A stretch of 64,000 nt of DNA from Glaciecola punicea ACAM 611. Lineage in GTDB: Bacteria > Pseudomonadota > Gammaproteobacteria > Enterobacterales > Alteromonadaceae. The notes under the pieces are model-generated. The model searched no databases and had not been told where the DNA came from. It saw only the letters and a program-made list of their open reading frames with translations. Positions 7,590 to 18,501 of the stretch are shown here, in pieces; position 1 is the stretch's first letter, and every line of letters begins with the position of its first letter. The position numbers and the translations under genes are program-made. The stretch lies in contig NZ_BAET01000019.1 of the NCBI RefSeq assembly GCF_000252165.1, positions 62,001 through 126,000 of the forward strand, in the 5' to 3' direction.

Positions 7590-10500
7590 ATGAAGCTTGC
7601 TGCTTTAATAAAGCCAGACCTTAGCCAAGAAATTGAGGCTTTGTACCAAATATTTTTAAAGCAGAATCAACGAGACCAGAGTCTCTTGATCATTTTGTCT
7701 GTGATATACAAGCATATTGGTATTTCAAAGCTTCGCCAGCTCACCGATTTCTTGGTGTATACCGGCTTTTTACCCGGGTCAAAAAAAGACTATATTCTAA
7801 CCGCAGCAGACAAAGACCGCTTGAGTGAAACTGGCCTATTAATCGCTGACTACGAGGGCTTACAGCTAAATAGAACACTCACCAACCGCTTAATGAGTGA
7901 AATTGACAGACTCCCCTGTTTACTTGAATTAAATGGAGCGGATAAAATGTTAGAGGTTTTACACGCGGGCGAGCATGTTACGCCAGTGATAAACGCCCAC
8001 ATTCATCACAATCAAACAGCTAATGAACAGCGCTACATTCGCGACCTTTTTTTTCTAAAACAAAACGACGCGCTTAACGCGGCCCTAGCGTTTAATAAAA
8101 ACCCGCAGCAGATTGATCACGCTACCAATCTCATTCTAGTAGAGCTGTTGTTTGTGCCCTTTGTGCTAGACAGCTTTTTGCAACTGCCTAAAACAATGCA
8201 GTATCAAAGCTTTGCCACACTTATCAGAACCTTTCAAATACAAGGCCAGCGCCTTGACTACCCTGTATCGTTATTAGAGCAGGTTTGCGCCACTCATCCT
8301 GATAAAACTAGCGACTCATTTAACGCCGATTGCCATCATTTATTAGCCGAGCAATATTTGTATCAACTACGCTTTGCAGACTTTGAGCGCATTGCGCTCC
8401 TTGATGATGCAAGCAGCTATGGCTTTCAGCTACAGGGTGCTTACTGCTTTTTGAAGGGAGAGAACCAGCAGGCACTGGATTATTTTGAAAAGGCAATAGC
8501 GGCTAAAAACAAACTGGCTAAACGAAAAAACCCATATCTGAACGAACTGCTTGGTTATTTTTACAAACTAGCGTTAATGACGCAGGCAAATAGAACCGAT
8601 CCGAGCCTTTTTTCAAAGGCGCTTTCGCAAATTGATTTTGAGGAAAACGATCGCAATGTCAACAGCGATTTCTCTCACCTAGGCATGAGCATCGGTAAAC
8701 CTATAGCGTGCTTAATGAATGGGCGGGAATACGACCTACCGATTAAATATGCGTGTATCGAGCAAAGCGCTGATTACTTTTCTCATCAGCTTAGCTATCT
8801 TAATCATTTACTCGCGCAGGTTTGGTGTAATCAAAGTAAAGACGCTCAGCATAAAAAAATGGCACTGCAGTATAAGCATAATTTTGAGCAGCTTAATTAC
8901 CCTTTATTTGCGCACATATGCGAGCAGCTTTGGGCACGTTTTAGCGACAGTAAAGTTGTTGGCATAGGGCGATTAGTAGACTTCACAACGCTCATTGAAA
9001 GTAAATCAAAGTGGGATTTAGCCTTAGATGCATTAATTGCGCTTAATCCAAAAACAGAAAACAGCTCGACAAGAGTAAAGGAGGCGCCAGCTAAACCGGT
9101 ACGCCTAATCTGGGAACTGACCAAAGGCTACGGCAATGGCCTGCAGGCGCGCGAACAGAAATTGAATAAAAATGGCTGGAGTAAGGGCCGCATAATTTCA
9201 TTAAAGCGTTTGAAAAAAGAAGTCGATTTATTTGACTACTTCAGCGACAGCGACAAAGTAATTTGCAGAGCCATAAGCGTACATCAGGGCTGGGGCTATT
9301 ATTCAAAAACCGAATATTCACTACAAGGCTTATATGCGCTAAAGGCCGCGGTGGGTATAGACAACCTATATGCCAGTGACGATTTAAGCCTGCCCATTGA
9401 AATTATTCAAAAAGAACCCGAGCTTTTGGTTAGCCAGCAGGGCGACCAGCTTTGCTTAAGCATTGCCGATTTGTCGCACGATATCGATGACTATGAAAAT
9501 TACCAAGGCAAGCCTGCGTATAACTTTAAGCAAATTACAGACACGCAATATCAACTAACGGTGTTTTCAAACGACCACATTAAGGTGGCAAACATCATTG
9601 GTGAAGGCGGCTTGCTTATACCCATGAGTGCTAAACAAAAAGCACTTGACGGTATTTCGGCTATTGCCCCATTTTTGAATATTCAATCAGATATTAGCGA
9701 GCTTGACACCGGCTTAGAAACCCACCCATGCGATCCACATTTAGTGGTTAATATTCAACCCAATCAAAGCGGCCTTGCGTTTACCTGTGTGGTCATGCCC
9801 TTTGGCGAAGACGGGCCGGCGTTCAAACCTGCGACAGGCAGTGCCAGCTTAAGCACCGAATTAAACGGCAAACGCATTGCTACCCAGCGCGACCTGCTGC
9901 GCGAAGAAAGCCTAATGGACGCGCTTGATCAGGCCTGCCCCGCCTTCTTAAATATGCCCGATAACGTTTTATTACTAGATGACCTACAAAGCTCGCTAGG
10001 TGCTTTAGAAGAATTAGAAGCGGCCAGCCTAGGCAAGACCTTTGAGCTGCAGTTGCGCTGGCCAAAAGGCAAAAAAATAAGCCTCTCAAAAAAGCTAGAC
10101 AGCTCTCATCTGCAGCTTTCAATGGCTAAAAAAAGCGAATGGTTTGATATAAGCGGCGATCTGCAGGTAAGCAATGAGATGGTTATTGACCTGCGTAAAC
10201 TGCTTGAACTGGTAAAAACCAGTAACGGGCGCTTTATTGAACTTGATTCGCAGCAGGTACTTGCATTGTCGAGCGATTTACGCCAAAAGCTTGAACAGAT
10301 TAACCAGCTTACCGATAACGGGAAATTTCACCCTTTAGCCAGCCTGCAGATGGAGGAAGCAACCGCCGGCATGCGCATGAAAACCATTCACGCATGGGAT
10401 CAGCAAAGCAAAAAAATGCATGAAGCTAACACCATTAAGCCCAAAATCCCGTCTACTTTTCAAGCGCAGCTGCGCGACTATCAGCTAGTTGGCTTTGACT

Positions 10501-11876
10501 GGGCCTCGCGCTTGGCGCATTGGGGTGCAGGTGCGTGTCTAGCCGACGACATGGGCTTAGGAAAAACTCTTCAAGCGCTGGCGGTTCTGCTAGCGCGCGC
10601 CAACAAAGGGCCAAGTTTAGTGATTGCGCCCACCTCTGTTTGCTTTAACTGGCAGCAAGAGGCGTGTAAGTTTACGCCCACCTTAAATATCCGATTATTT
10701 GCTGATTCAAACACCACGCTTCAACGTGAAGAATTACTCAGCCAGCTTGGCCCATTTGACTGCGTGATAATAAGCTACGGACTGCTGCAGCGAGAAAGTG
10801 ACATACTCAAAGAAGTGCAGTGGCACACCATAATAGCTGATGAAGCCCAAGCCATTAAGAATCCCTTAGCCAAACGCACAAAAGCCGCATATGCCTTAAA
10901 AGGCGACTTCAAAATGATTACCACCGGCACGCCCATTGAGAATGATTTAACCGAGTTATGGAGCCTCTTTCGCTTTATCAACCCCGGCTTACTGGGCAAT
11001 GTTAAGCGCTTTGGCACGCGGTTTTCACTGCCAATTGAAAACGCAAAAGAAAAACCGCTTGAAGCACGCAAGGCTAGCCAAGGTTTAAAGGCGCTTATTC
11101 AGCCATTTATGCTGCGCCGTATGAAAAATCAGGTACTGACAGAATTGCCTTCTCGCACCGAAATTAACATTCCCGTTAAAATGAGTGATAAAGAGCAGGC
11201 TTTTTACGAAGCGCTGCGCCTGAATGCCATAGACAATATTAGCCAAGGTGGCCAAACAAGCAAGCCCGGCGAACAACGAATAAGAATGCTGGCCGAGTTA
11301 GTCAAACTTCGCCAGGCCTGCTGTAATCCCAAACTAGTTATGGCTGAAACCGACATACCCAGCGCAAAACTAGCTGCACTTGATGAACTACTCACAGAGC
11401 TTAAACTTAATAATCACAAGGCGCTTATATTTAGCCAATTTGTAGGGCACTTAAAACTGATAAAGCAGCATATTGAATCTAAAGGATTGAGCTACCAGTA
11501 TTTAGACGGTTCTACCCCACAAAAAGACCGGCAAAAGCATGTAAACGCTTTTCAAAATGGCGAAGGTGATGTGTTTTTAATCAGTTTAAAAGCGGGCGGT
11601 TCAGGTTTAAATTTAACCGCTGCGGACTATGTTATCCATATGGATCCGTGGTGGAACCCGGCGGTAGAAAACCAAGCTTCAGATAGGGCTCACCGCATGG
11701 GGCAAAAACGTCCTGTTACTATTTACAGGCTCATCACTCAAAATACGATTGAGGAAAAAATTGTGGCACTGCACCAGCACAAGCGTGACCTAGCGGATAA
11801 GTTGCTGTCGGGCAATGAAGCGCTTACCAAACTGTCGGTAGATGATATGCTGAATTTATTAAAAGAAACGTTTTAA
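7590..11876 (+). CDS. SNF2/Rad54-family DEAD/H helicase-like ATPase
   Basis: A large SNF2-type DNA translocase, 1428 residues from the ATG at 7590; the frame is open upstream to a TTG at 7524, and neither start has a strong ribosome site. The C-terminal third carries both RecA-like lobes: LADDMGLGKTLQALAVL (Walker A, about residue 985), IIADEAQAIKNPLAKRT (DEAQ box), TTGTPIENDLTELWSLF, then YLDGSTPQKDRQ, SLKAGGSGLNLTAADYVIHMDPWWNP and QASDRAHRMGQKRPVTIYR. The first 950 residues are a long helical, TPR-like and beta-rich region with no domain I can name. Bacterial SNF2 proteins of this build are probably involved in transcription recycling or DNA repair. It is alone on its strand. Confidence 0.9.
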   Translation: MKLAALIKPDLSQEIEALYQIFLKQNQRDQSLLIILSVIYKHIGISKLRQLTDFLVYTGFLPGSKKDYILTAADKDRLSETGLLIADYEGLQLNRTLTNRLMSEIDRLPCLLELNGADKMLEVLHAGEHVTPVINAHIHHNQTANEQRYIRDLFFLKQNDALNAALAFNKNPQQIDHATNLILVELLFVPFVLDSFLQLPKTMQYQSFATLIRTFQIQGQRLDYPVSLLEQVCATHPDKTSDSFNADCHHLLAEQYLYQLRFADFERIALLDDASSYGFQLQGAYCFLKGENQQALDYFEKAIAAKNKLAKRKNPYLNELLGYFYKLALMTQANRTDPSLFSKALSQIDFEENDRNVNSDFSHLGMSIGKPIACLMNGREYDLPIKYACIEQSADYFSHQLSYLNHLLAQVWCNQSKDAQHKKMALQYKHNFEQLNYPLFAHICEQLWARFSDSKVVGIGRLVDFTTLIESKSKWDLALDALIALNPKTENSSTRVKEAPAKPVRLIWELTKGYGNGLQAREQKLNKNGWSKGRIISLKRLKKEVDLFDYFSDSDKVICRAISVHQGWGYYSKTEYSLQGLYALKAAVGIDNLYASDDLSLPIEIIQKEPELLVSQQGDQLCLSIADLSHDIDDYENYQGKPAYNFKQITDTQYQLTVFSNDHIKVANIIGEGGLLIPMSAKQKALDGISAIAPFLNIQSDISELDTGLETHPCDPHLVVNIQPNQSGLAFTCVVMPFGEDGPAFKPATGSASLSTELNGKRIATQRDLLREESLMDALDQACPAFLNMPDNVLLLDDLQSSLGALEELEAASLGKTFELQLRWPKGKKISLSKKLDSSHLQLSMAKKSEWFDISGDLQVSNEMVIDLRKLLELVKTSNGRFIELDSQQVLALSSDLRQKLEQINQLTDNGKFHPLASLQMEEATAGMRMKTIHAWDQQSKKMHEANTIKPKIPSTFQAQLRDYQLVGFDWASRLAHWGAGACLADDMGLGKTLQALAVLLARANKGPSLVIAPTSVCFNWQQEACKFTPTLNIRLFADSNTTLQREELLSQLGPFDCVIISYGLLQRESDILKEVQWHTIIADEAQAIKNPLAKRTKAAYALKGDFKMITTGTPIENDLTELWSLFRFINPGLLGNVKRFGTRFSLPIENAKEKPLEARKASQGLKALIQPFMLRRMKNQVLTELPSRTEINIPVKMSDKEQAFYEALRLNAIDNISQGGQTSKPGEQRIRMLAELVKLRQACCNPKLVMAETDIPSAKLAALDELLTELKLNNHKALIFSQFVGHLKLIKQHIESKGLSYQYLDGSTPQKDRQKHVNAFQNGEGDVFLISLKAGGSGLNLTAADYVIHMDPWWNPAVENQASDRAHRMGQKRPVTIYRLITQNTIEEKIVALHQHKRDLADKLLSGNEALTKLSVDDMLNLLKETF

Positions 11877-11967
11877 AAGCAAAGATTCCTTTCGTCAGAT
11901 GAATAAATTCGATATTAAATATAAAGGCGCGTTTAGAGTAAGCGCAGGTAACTTACCCTTGCCCTAA

Positions 11968-13485
11968 CTAACTTACATTATGGCAGTTGCTGAGTATTTC
12001 ACCGTCAATTTCTACTTGAGTTTCGTCGCCTTTAGACCAAAAAAGTACGCTGGTGTCTTCATAGCGCACACCTGAAGCACTCGGCGTAAGGGGTAGCGAG
12101 AACACTCGCCCATTGTGCTCAAGACTAGCAAGGCTTTGGCCTTCGCGCAGCACTAGGCGGGTATTGTCACAGCGCCAGTTGCTGCTGCGAATTGCCGCGG
12201 GTTCTGCATTATAAATAACGGGCGCAAACGCGCTAAGGCTACCGTCATTAACGGCAGGCACAAGGTCCATTAGTTCGCTCATTAAGGAATACAGGTCAAT
12301 ACTGCGAACCGCCGGCATGCGAGCCCCAGGCGCAAAGGCTGGCCCGTGGGCGATAAAAATACCTTGCATGCTGTGCCATGCAGGGTCCCAGCCGTGCATA
12401 CCGCCCAATGAATCAGGCTTCATCAGGTCGAATCGAGCTTTACTCGACATCATCCAGCCAAGATCGACTTCTGCAATAACATCAGCAATGCGTTTATGCT
12501 TATTAAAGTGGTAGCGTGCTGGCACATCAGCTTTTTTATAAACCTGCAGATTGGGATGCGCGTTGTTTAACGCCGTATAAATTTCATCTACCGTTAGACC
12601 ATCGTCGGTAGCCCAAATTTGTGCCACCGGACTCCAATCAGAAATATTAATTTTACGCACGTCAATTAATTCGTCTAGCAGCACGTAACGGTTCTTATTA
12701 ACGGTCTCCATGCCATGGTCAGACGTTATTAGTATATGCATGCTATTGAGCAAGCTGCGCTGTTCGATGCCTTCAATTAGCAGGCCCAGCGCTGTGTCTA
12801 CTTCCTTTAAAGCAGAAATTACTTCGGGATGATCGGGACCGTGTTCATGGCCCGCACTGTCAACCGCAGAAAAATAGAGGGTAATAAACTCTGGTCGTTC
12901 TTCACCGGGTAAATCGAGCCATGCCAATACCTGCTCAACTCTTTCATTATACGAAGCATCACCGTCATAAGGCATCCAAATTGTTGGCCGCATACCGCCT
13001 ATGTCAGCCTCAGAACCGGGCCAAAAATAGGTAGCCGCCTGCTTGCCTGTCTTTTCCAGCGTGTTCCAAATTGGCTCGCCGTCATACCAACGACCATCGC
13101 TTACGGCGTCTGCGTTGCGCAGCGAAAATCGTGTTTTACGCTCAGGATCCCACATGTTGTTAGACACTACACCGGTGCCATCGGCGTGAAGGCCTGTGAC
13201 CAATGAATAGTGTGTTACGAAGGTTTTGGTGGGGAAAACGTGCTGTAAAGAGTCAGCACGTAAACCGCCATTGGCTAGCCGTGTAAGGTTTGGCAGTTCG
13301 GTTTTTTCTAAATAGTCATGGCGAAGGCCGTCAATTGAAATAAGCAATAAGGGCGGTGCGGCTTTCGTTTCAAAGGTGCTTTTTGGTGTGGCGGCCAACG
13401 TTGGGTCACTGTGCGTACAGCCAGCTAATACACCCAGTAAAGATCCTGTAATTATCAGCCAGAAACTACGCTTCATTTTCGACAT
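11968..13485 (-). CDS. Exported ectonucleotide pyrophosphatase/phosphodiesterase-like lipoprotein
   Basis: A 505-residue enzyme of the alkaline phosphatase superfamily, nucleotide pyrophosphatase/phosphodiesterase branch. The N-terminus is a lipoprotein signal with LLGVLAGC. Metal and nucleophile motifs are present in order: LLLISIDGLRHDYL (first Asp), FPTKTFVTHYSLVTGLHADGTG (nucleophilic Thr), SAVDSAGHEHGPDHPE (Asp and His ligands), ITSDHGMETVNKNR (Asp-His pair) and GGMHGWDP (last His). It should cleave phosphodiesters or pyrophosphates such as nucleotides in the periplasm, giving phosphate and nucleosides. Convergent with the SNF2 gene; no operon partner. Confidence 0.88.
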   Translation of the reverse strand: MSKMKRSFWLIITGSLLGVLAGCTHSDPTLAATPKSTFETKAAPPLLLISIDGLRHDYLEKTELPNLTRLANGGLRADSLQHVFPTKTFVTHYSLVTGLHADGTGVVSNNMWDPERKTRFSLRNADAVSDGRWYDGEPIWNTLEKTGKQAATYFWPGSEADIGGMRPTIWMPYDGDASYNERVEQVLAWLDLPGEERPEFITLYFSAVDSAGHEHGPDHPEVISALKEVDTALGLLIEGIEQRSLLNSMHILITSDHGMETVNKNRYVLLDELIDVRKINISDWSPVAQIWATDDGLTVDEIYTALNNAHPNLQVYKKADVPARYHFNKHKRIADVIAEVDLGWMMSSKARFDLMKPDSLGGMHGWDPAWHSMQGIFIAHGPAFAPGARMPAVRSIDLYSLMSELMDLVPAVNDGSLSAFAPVIYNAEPAAIRSSNWRCDNTRLVLREGQSLASLEHNGRVFSLPLTPSASGVRYEDTSVLFWSKGDETQVEIDGEILSNCHNVS

Positions 13486-13870
13486 AAGCTTGCAATACCT
13501 TAAACTTCTATTAATTTTCGACCGTTAAAGAATAGACCACTATTTTCATCAAGGCAACACGCTACTGCCTCTCGATACTTTTCTTGGGCTGGAGCAAGGA
13601 GACGAAGTATTATAGCTGCGTTTCATTGGACCATGTTACATTTCAGCTTAAGACATTACTAAGCCTTCATAGTCTAGTCTTTTGTTTGATCTTTTATTTG
13701 GCCTTTGTTTGGCTACCTTAAGCCGACTATGTGTGCTTAACTATTTACCAAGATTAGATGCAGCGGGCGAAGATAATAATATTTAGCTAATTTAATACTT
13801 AGACCAAACGGATTATGTTTGTTAATCTAAGGTTAATTTCACGTAAATAAGTAAGTAGTTTGCGAAACCC
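13486..13870. other. Divergent intergenic region, no gene seen
   Basis: A 385-base AT-rich region between divergently transcribed genes. It must hold promoters for both, but no clear operator, repeat or RNA gene was recognised. Confidence 0.4.
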
Positions 13871-15121
13871 ATGAATTTTATACTATATGCTATTCCTATT
13901 TTCTTCTTACTCATCACCATTGAGTTAGTCGCTGAAAAATGGCTAAAAACAGATTATTACCGCGTTAACGACGCGATCAATAGCTTAAGCTCTGGTGTTT
14001 TAAGTCAAATGACGGGCCTGCTTAAAGCATTTATTCCCTTCACGCTTTACCTCATGGTGTTTGAGTATATTCAAGTATTTACGCTCCCAAATCATTGGTG
14101 GGTGTGGGTATTCGCATTTATCGCTTACGACTTTTTGTATTATTGGAATCATCGTTTAGGCCATGAAGTTAATGTGCTGTGGGCTGCCCATGTTGTTCAC
14201 CATTCTAGCGAAGAATATAATTTAACCACGGCCCTGCGCCAAACCAGCGGCAGTATTTTAAGCTGGGTATTTTATTTACCCTTAGCCGTCATTGGTGTAG
14301 ACCCGGTAATATTAATAAGTGTGGGCTCACTAAACTTAATCTACCAATTTTGGGTGCATACGCGCCACATCCCCAAGCTCGGCTGGTACGAAAATTACTT
14401 TGTAACGCCCAGTAACCATCGAGTACATCACGCTCAAAATGAGATTTACTTAGATCGTAACTACGGCGGCGTTTTCATTATTTGGGATCGCATTTTTAAC
14501 ACTTTCCAAGCAGAGCTTGATGATGAAAAGCCCATTTATGGCGTTAGAAAAGCGCTACAGAGCTTCAACCCCCTGTGGGTAAATATGCAAGTATATACCC
14601 AGCTTACCCGAGACGCTTACAGAGCGCAGCGCTGGCAAGATAAAATTAGCATCTGGTTTCGTAAAACAGGCTGGAGACCGGCCGATGTAGACGCCAAATA
14701 CCCCTTAGCAAAAACAGATCTTAGCAAATTCAAAAAGTATGACTTTGCACTAAGTTTAAGGGCCAAACTTTACGCAATATTACAGTACACGATAATTGTC
14801 GGTCTTGGCTTAATTGTATTGCTGTCTGGCGACGCTTTGGTATTTTGGGAACAGCTTACTATAATTAGTTTTATTGTATTTAGTAGTTACAGCCTAGGCG
14901 CATTCTTAGACGGAAAAGCCTACTGTACCTTATTAGAAGCAGCGAAAAATATAAGCCTTGTTGGCTTGGTCTATTTGATTACTTTGCCTACGGCGATGCA
15001 AGTTGGATTTGCAATAGCGGGTATATTTGCTTTATTGTGCCTTGTGCTGCTTATCCGAATTCAACCCCTACCAAAGGCACAGGTTCATTCAAACCTAGCG
15101 CCAAAAGATGTATTCAAATAA
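13871..15121 (+). CDS. Sterol desaturase/fatty acid hydroxylase family membrane oxygenase
   Basis: A 416-residue integral membrane di-iron protein. The N-terminal half has several membrane helices and the three histidine clusters of the family: YYWNHRLGHE, AAHVVHHSSEEYN and later SNHRVHHAQNEIYLDRNYGG, plus the HTRHIPK segment. The remaining helices are near 295-405. The GG-IWDRIFNTF ending of the catalytic domain is typical of the alkylglycerol-monooxygenase-like branch, so a lipid hydroxylase is likely; the exact substrate is not shown. The C-terminal hydrophobic part makes it longer than the minimal 270-300 residue family members. It is 63 bases upstream of the AldB gene and could supply aldehydes to it, but that is speculation. 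Confidence 0.82.
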   Translation: MNFILYAIPIFFLLITIELVAEKWLKTDYYRVNDAINSLSSGVLSQMTGLLKAFIPFTLYLMVFEYIQVFTLPNHWWVWVFAFIAYDFLYYWNHRLGHEVNVLWAAHVVHHSSEEYNLTTALRQTSGSILSWVFYLPLAVIGVDPVILISVGSLNLIYQFWVHTRHIPKLGWYENYFVTPSNHRVHHAQNEIYLDRNYGGVFIIWDRIFNTFQAELDDEKPIYGVRKALQSFNPLWVNMQVYTQLTRDAYRAQRWQDKISIWFRKTGWRPADVDAKYPLAKTDLSKFKKYDFALSLRAKLYAILQYTIIVGLGLIVLLSGDALVFWEQLTIISFIVFSSYSLGAFLDGKAYCTLLEAAKNISLVGLVYLITLPTAMQVGFAIAGIFALLCLVLLIRIQPLPKAQVHSNLAPKDVFK

Positions 15122-15183
15122 ACACTTATTGTTAGCTTACACACTATTACAGACTTATACTCAATCATACAAGCGAGGTAATT

Positions 15184-16704
15184 ATGATATATGCAAATCC
15201 AGGGAGTGAAGGCTCTTTATTAACGTTTAAAGCCAAGTATGCTAATTTTATTGGCGGAAAATGGGTCGCCCCTGTTAAAGGCCAGTATTTCACCAACACA
15301 TCGCCCGTTAATGGCAGTGATATTTGCGAAATTCCCCGCTCGACCGCACATGACATAGAATTAGCACTAGATGCCGCCCATGCTGCTTGCGACAGCTGGG
15401 GCAGAACATCAGTGACCGAGCGTTCAAATATGCTGCTGAAGATTGCCGATCGGGTTGAAGCCAATCTTGAAATGCTTGCCGTTGCAGAAACTTGGGATAA
15501 TGGTAAAGCCGTGCGCGAAACCTTAAATGCCGACGTACCATTGTTCGTTGATCACTTTCGTTATTTTGCGGGCTGTATCCGTGCGCAAGAAGGCTCCATG
15601 TCTGAAATAGATGCGCTTACCGTTGCTTATCACTTTCAGGAGCCACTGGGAGTAGTGGGTCAAATTATTCCTTGGAACTTCCCATTATTAATGGCGGCTT
15701 GGAAATTAGCGCCGGCACTGGCTGCAGGTAACTGTGTGGTATTGAAGCCCGCTGAGCAAACGCCAGTCAGCATTTTGATAATGCTTGAGCTAATCGAAGA
15801 TTTGTTGCCGCCAGGTGTGCTTAACGTCGTTAATGGCTTTGGCAAAGAAGCCGGTGAAGCACTAGCAACCTCTACACGTATTGCCAAAATTGCCTTTACA
15901 GGATCAACCCCTGTCGGTGAGCATATTCTAAAATGTGCAGCAGAAAACTTAATCCCCTCAACGGTTGAGCTTGGCGGTAAATCACCGAATATTTTCTTTG
16001 AAGACATTATGAGTCAAGAAGATGCCTTTATTGATAAATGTGCTGAAGGCTTTGTTCTAGGGTATTTTAACCAAGGTGAAGTGTGTACCTGTCCGTCACG
16101 CGCCCTCGTTCAAGAAAGCATTTATGATGCGTTTATGGAACGCGTGATAGCCAAAACTAAAGCGATTGTGCGTGGTAATCCACTTGATATTGAAACCATG
16201 GTTGGCGCACAGGCATCTAGTCAACAATATGAAAAAGTTTTGTCATACATTGATATTGGTAAAAAAGAGGGAGCCGAAGTGGTTATTGGAGGTGAAAAGC
16301 ACTTAATCAATGATGACCTAGACTCAGGGTATTACATTCAGCCTACGATCCTTAAGGGCGAAAACTCAATGCGTGTTTTCCAAGAAGAGATTTTTGGACC
16401 GGTTATAGCAGTTACTACGTTTAAAACCGAAGAAGAAGCATTGGCAATTGCTAACGATAGTCAGTTTGGTTTAGGCGCCGGCTTATGGACACGTGACATG
16501 AATCGCTCTTATAGAGTTGGCCGTAAAATCCAAGCGGGTCGCGTATGGACAAACTGCTATCATTTATATCCGGCACATGCTGCATTTGGTGGCTACAAAA
16601 AATCCGGTATTGGCCGCGAAAACCACAAGATGATGCTAGACCATTATCAGCAGACGAAAAACTTATTGGTTAGTTACGATATCAATCCAATGGGCTTTTT
16701 CTAA
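15184..16704 (+). CDS. aldB: NAD(P)-dependent aldehyde dehydrogenase, AldB/ExaC type
   Basis: A 506-residue aldehyde dehydrogenase that follows E. coli AldB along its whole length ([45 protein letters not shown]). The catalytic glutamate lies in VELGGKSPN and the catalytic cysteine in [14 protein letters not shown]. The cofactor region [25 protein letters not shown] and the C-terminal [21 protein letters not shown] are intact. It oxidises acetaldehyde and similar aldehydes to acids. The start has a GAGG ribosome site 6 bases upstream. It follows the sterol-desaturase-family gene on the same strand. Confidence 0.9.
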   Translation: MIYANPGSEGSLLTFKAKYANFIGGKWVAPVKGQYFTNTSPVNGSDICEIPRSTAHDIELALDAAHAACDSWGRTSVTERSNMLLKIADRVEANLEMLAVAETWDNGKAVRETLNADVPLFVDHFRYFAGCIRAQEGSMSEIDALTVAYHFQEPLGVVGQIIPWNFPLLMAAWKLAPALAAGNCVVLKPAEQTPVSILIMLELIEDLLPPGVLNVVNGFGKEAGEALATSTRIAKIAFTGSTPVGEHILKCAAENLIPSTVELGGKSPNIFFEDIMSQEDAFIDKCAEGFVLGYFNQGEVCTCPSRALVQESIYDAFMERVIAKTKAIVRGNPLDIETMVGAQASSQQYEKVLSYIDIGKKEGAEVVIGGEKHLINDDLDSGYYIQPTILKGENSMRVFQEEIFGPVIAVTTFKTEEEALAIANDSQFGLGAGLWTRDMNRSYRVGRKIQAGRVWTNCYHLYPAHAAFGGYKKSGIGRENHKMMLDHYQQTKNLLVSYDINPMGFF

Positions 16705-16818
16705 GCATTCAGATATATTGTAGTAGGGATGGCGCTCTGCCACCCCTGTTGTGATTGTCGAAAGCATTATGCTGCTTGCGCTTATAAAGACGCGCATTAA
16801 GGTTTACTTGCATCATGT

Positions 16819-18306
16819 TTAGCTGCTGCACGATAGCGCGATGCCCTTTTGCTTTTTGCTTGGCGGCTGGGCAAATACAGACCACTCGCTGCGCTTCTCA
16901 AATGGGTGCGTTACTGCGGCAAGTAAAGATTCACACACCGAAAAATCGTCGTTTTCTGCCGCTGCAATAGCGCTTTGTAAATGATGAGTGCGCAGCACGG
17001 TGAGCGGATTAATGTTCACCATGCGGTTTTGAATATCACTAATCTCACTCAAATAAATCGCTTCATGCTGTTTAGCGATCTCTAATTGATGCTTCATTGT
17101 GCCTTGATACTGCTTACACCACTGCAGTAGGCGCGGCAGTTGTTTAAAACCGTTGGCAAAAAGTGAGCCATCGCTTTGCATAATGTGCGCTAGTTGCTCA
17201 CTTAATTGTCTAAATGAAACGTGTAAGTCTGCAAACTCGTCTTTCAATATTTGCATAAATTCATCGATACAGGCTTGGGTTTGAGCAGTTTGCTCCACAA
17301 AAAAGCCAAAGCGTTGATGCATAAGTCCGTGGTATGAGGCAATAAAAACTGGTTCAAATTGTGAAAGCGCGTTTTTTAAAGCATCAACCTCGACATGTTT
17401 AGAAAATGCATGAGCAAGAGCGTTTAGGTTCCAAAGCGCAATGACCGGCTGCTGATCAAATGCATAGCGCCCACTGTGGTCAGAGCGATTACAAATATAG
17501 TTGGGAATAAAGTCGTCTAAAAATGCGTACGGCCCATAGTCAAAAGTAATGCTGTGTATCGACATGTTGTCGGTATTCATGACGCCATGATTGAAACCAT
17601 AGGCCTGCCATTTAGCCACTAGGTTGGCAGTGCTAGCGATTATTTCAGTTAACATCGCTAGGTGCGGATTGTTGGCGTTCAAACATGCGCTAAAGTGATG
17701 TTCAAAACAGAACGCGAAGAGTCTATCAAGCTGATTTTTTTCGCCATGACGATGAAAATATTCAAAGTGACCAAAGCGTATGTGACTGCTACAAGTGCGG
17801 ATCATCATAGCGCCTAGCTCAAGTCCATCGCGCTTAACACGCTCTTGTGTCGCAATTAAGCACAATGCTCTGGAACTCGGAATAGACAAGGCGTTAAGTG
17901 CCTCACTGGCTAAATACTCACGAATGGTTGAGCGCAAAACAGCTCTGCCGTCGGCATGTCGACTATAAGGCGTGAGGCCTGCGCCTTTTAGATGCAGGTC
18001 CAAAAATTTGCCGCGCGGTGTTTTTATTTCACCGAGCAGCAAGCCTCTGCCGTCCCCTAACTGCGGATTCCATTGACCAAATTGATGCCCTCCGTATTTT
18101 TGCGCGACGCTGTTAAATGCCATCGGGTGCTGAGGGTCAAACAGCTGGTTAATCAAATTGTCTGAGTGTAGCGCATTTATGTCTATTCCCATATCAGACG
18201 CTAATGCAGTATTTGTTAGTACGACGCGAGGACCCAGCATGGGGGATGGCTTAACTGGACTGCATAAATCAGCTAACTGCTTAGCGTAATAATGATGCAA
18301 GTGCAT
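16819..18306 (-). CDS. selO: Protein adenylyltransferase SelO (YdiU/UPF0061)
   Basis: A 495-residue pseudokinase-fold enzyme that transfers AMP from ATP to Ser/Thr/Tyr of target proteins, linked to redox stress in E. coli. Family motifs are clear: YGGHQFGQWNPQLGDGRGLLLGE, LHLKGAGLTPYSRHADGRAVLRSTIREYL, NTDNMSIHSITFDYGPYAFLD. The end ALSCSS matches the conserved C-terminal Cys-Ser-Ser that is selenocysteine in eukaryotes. I set the start at 18306, where AAGGAG stands 6-7 bases before ATG; a further in-frame ATG at 18357 lacks a site. It stands alone. In no part is the kinase-like core truncated. Confidence 0.93.
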   Translation of the reverse strand: MHLHHYYAKQLADLCSPVKPSPMLGPRVVLTNTALASDMGIDINALHSDNLINQLFDPQHPMAFNSVAQKYGGHQFGQWNPQLGDGRGLLLGEIKTPRGKFLDLHLKGAGLTPYSRHADGRAVLRSTIREYLASEALNALSIPSSRALCLIATQERVKRDGLELGAMMIRTCSSHIRFGHFEYFHRHGEKNQLDRLFAFCFEHHFSACLNANNPHLAMLTEIIASTANLVAKWQAYGFNHGVMNTDNMSIHSITFDYGPYAFLDDFIPNYICNRSDHSGRYAFDQQPVIALWNLNALAHAFSKHVEVDALKNALSQFEPVFIASYHGLMHQRFGFFVEQTAQTQACIDEFMQILKDEFADLHVSFRQLSEQLAHIMQSDGSLFANGFKQLPRLLQWCKQYQGTMKHQLEIAKQHEAIYLSEISDIQNRMVNINPLTVLRTHHLQSAIAAAENDDFSVCESLLAAVTHPFEKRSEWSVFAQPPSKKQKGIALSCSS

Positions 18307-18501
18307 GTGTTCTCCTTTATTCCTTTTTGTGCCGTCGTAACGAATAAATACTAACAAACTATCTTGTTTCCAGCCGCCATTTTTCGTGGGGCCAAGAGGT
18401 CAGATTTATTGGCACCACAAACCGACAAATATTCTGAAATAGCAGTATAAACTTAATGGTATTCACGAATAGAACTTTCGAACGCAACGCCAATTTCATG
18501 G

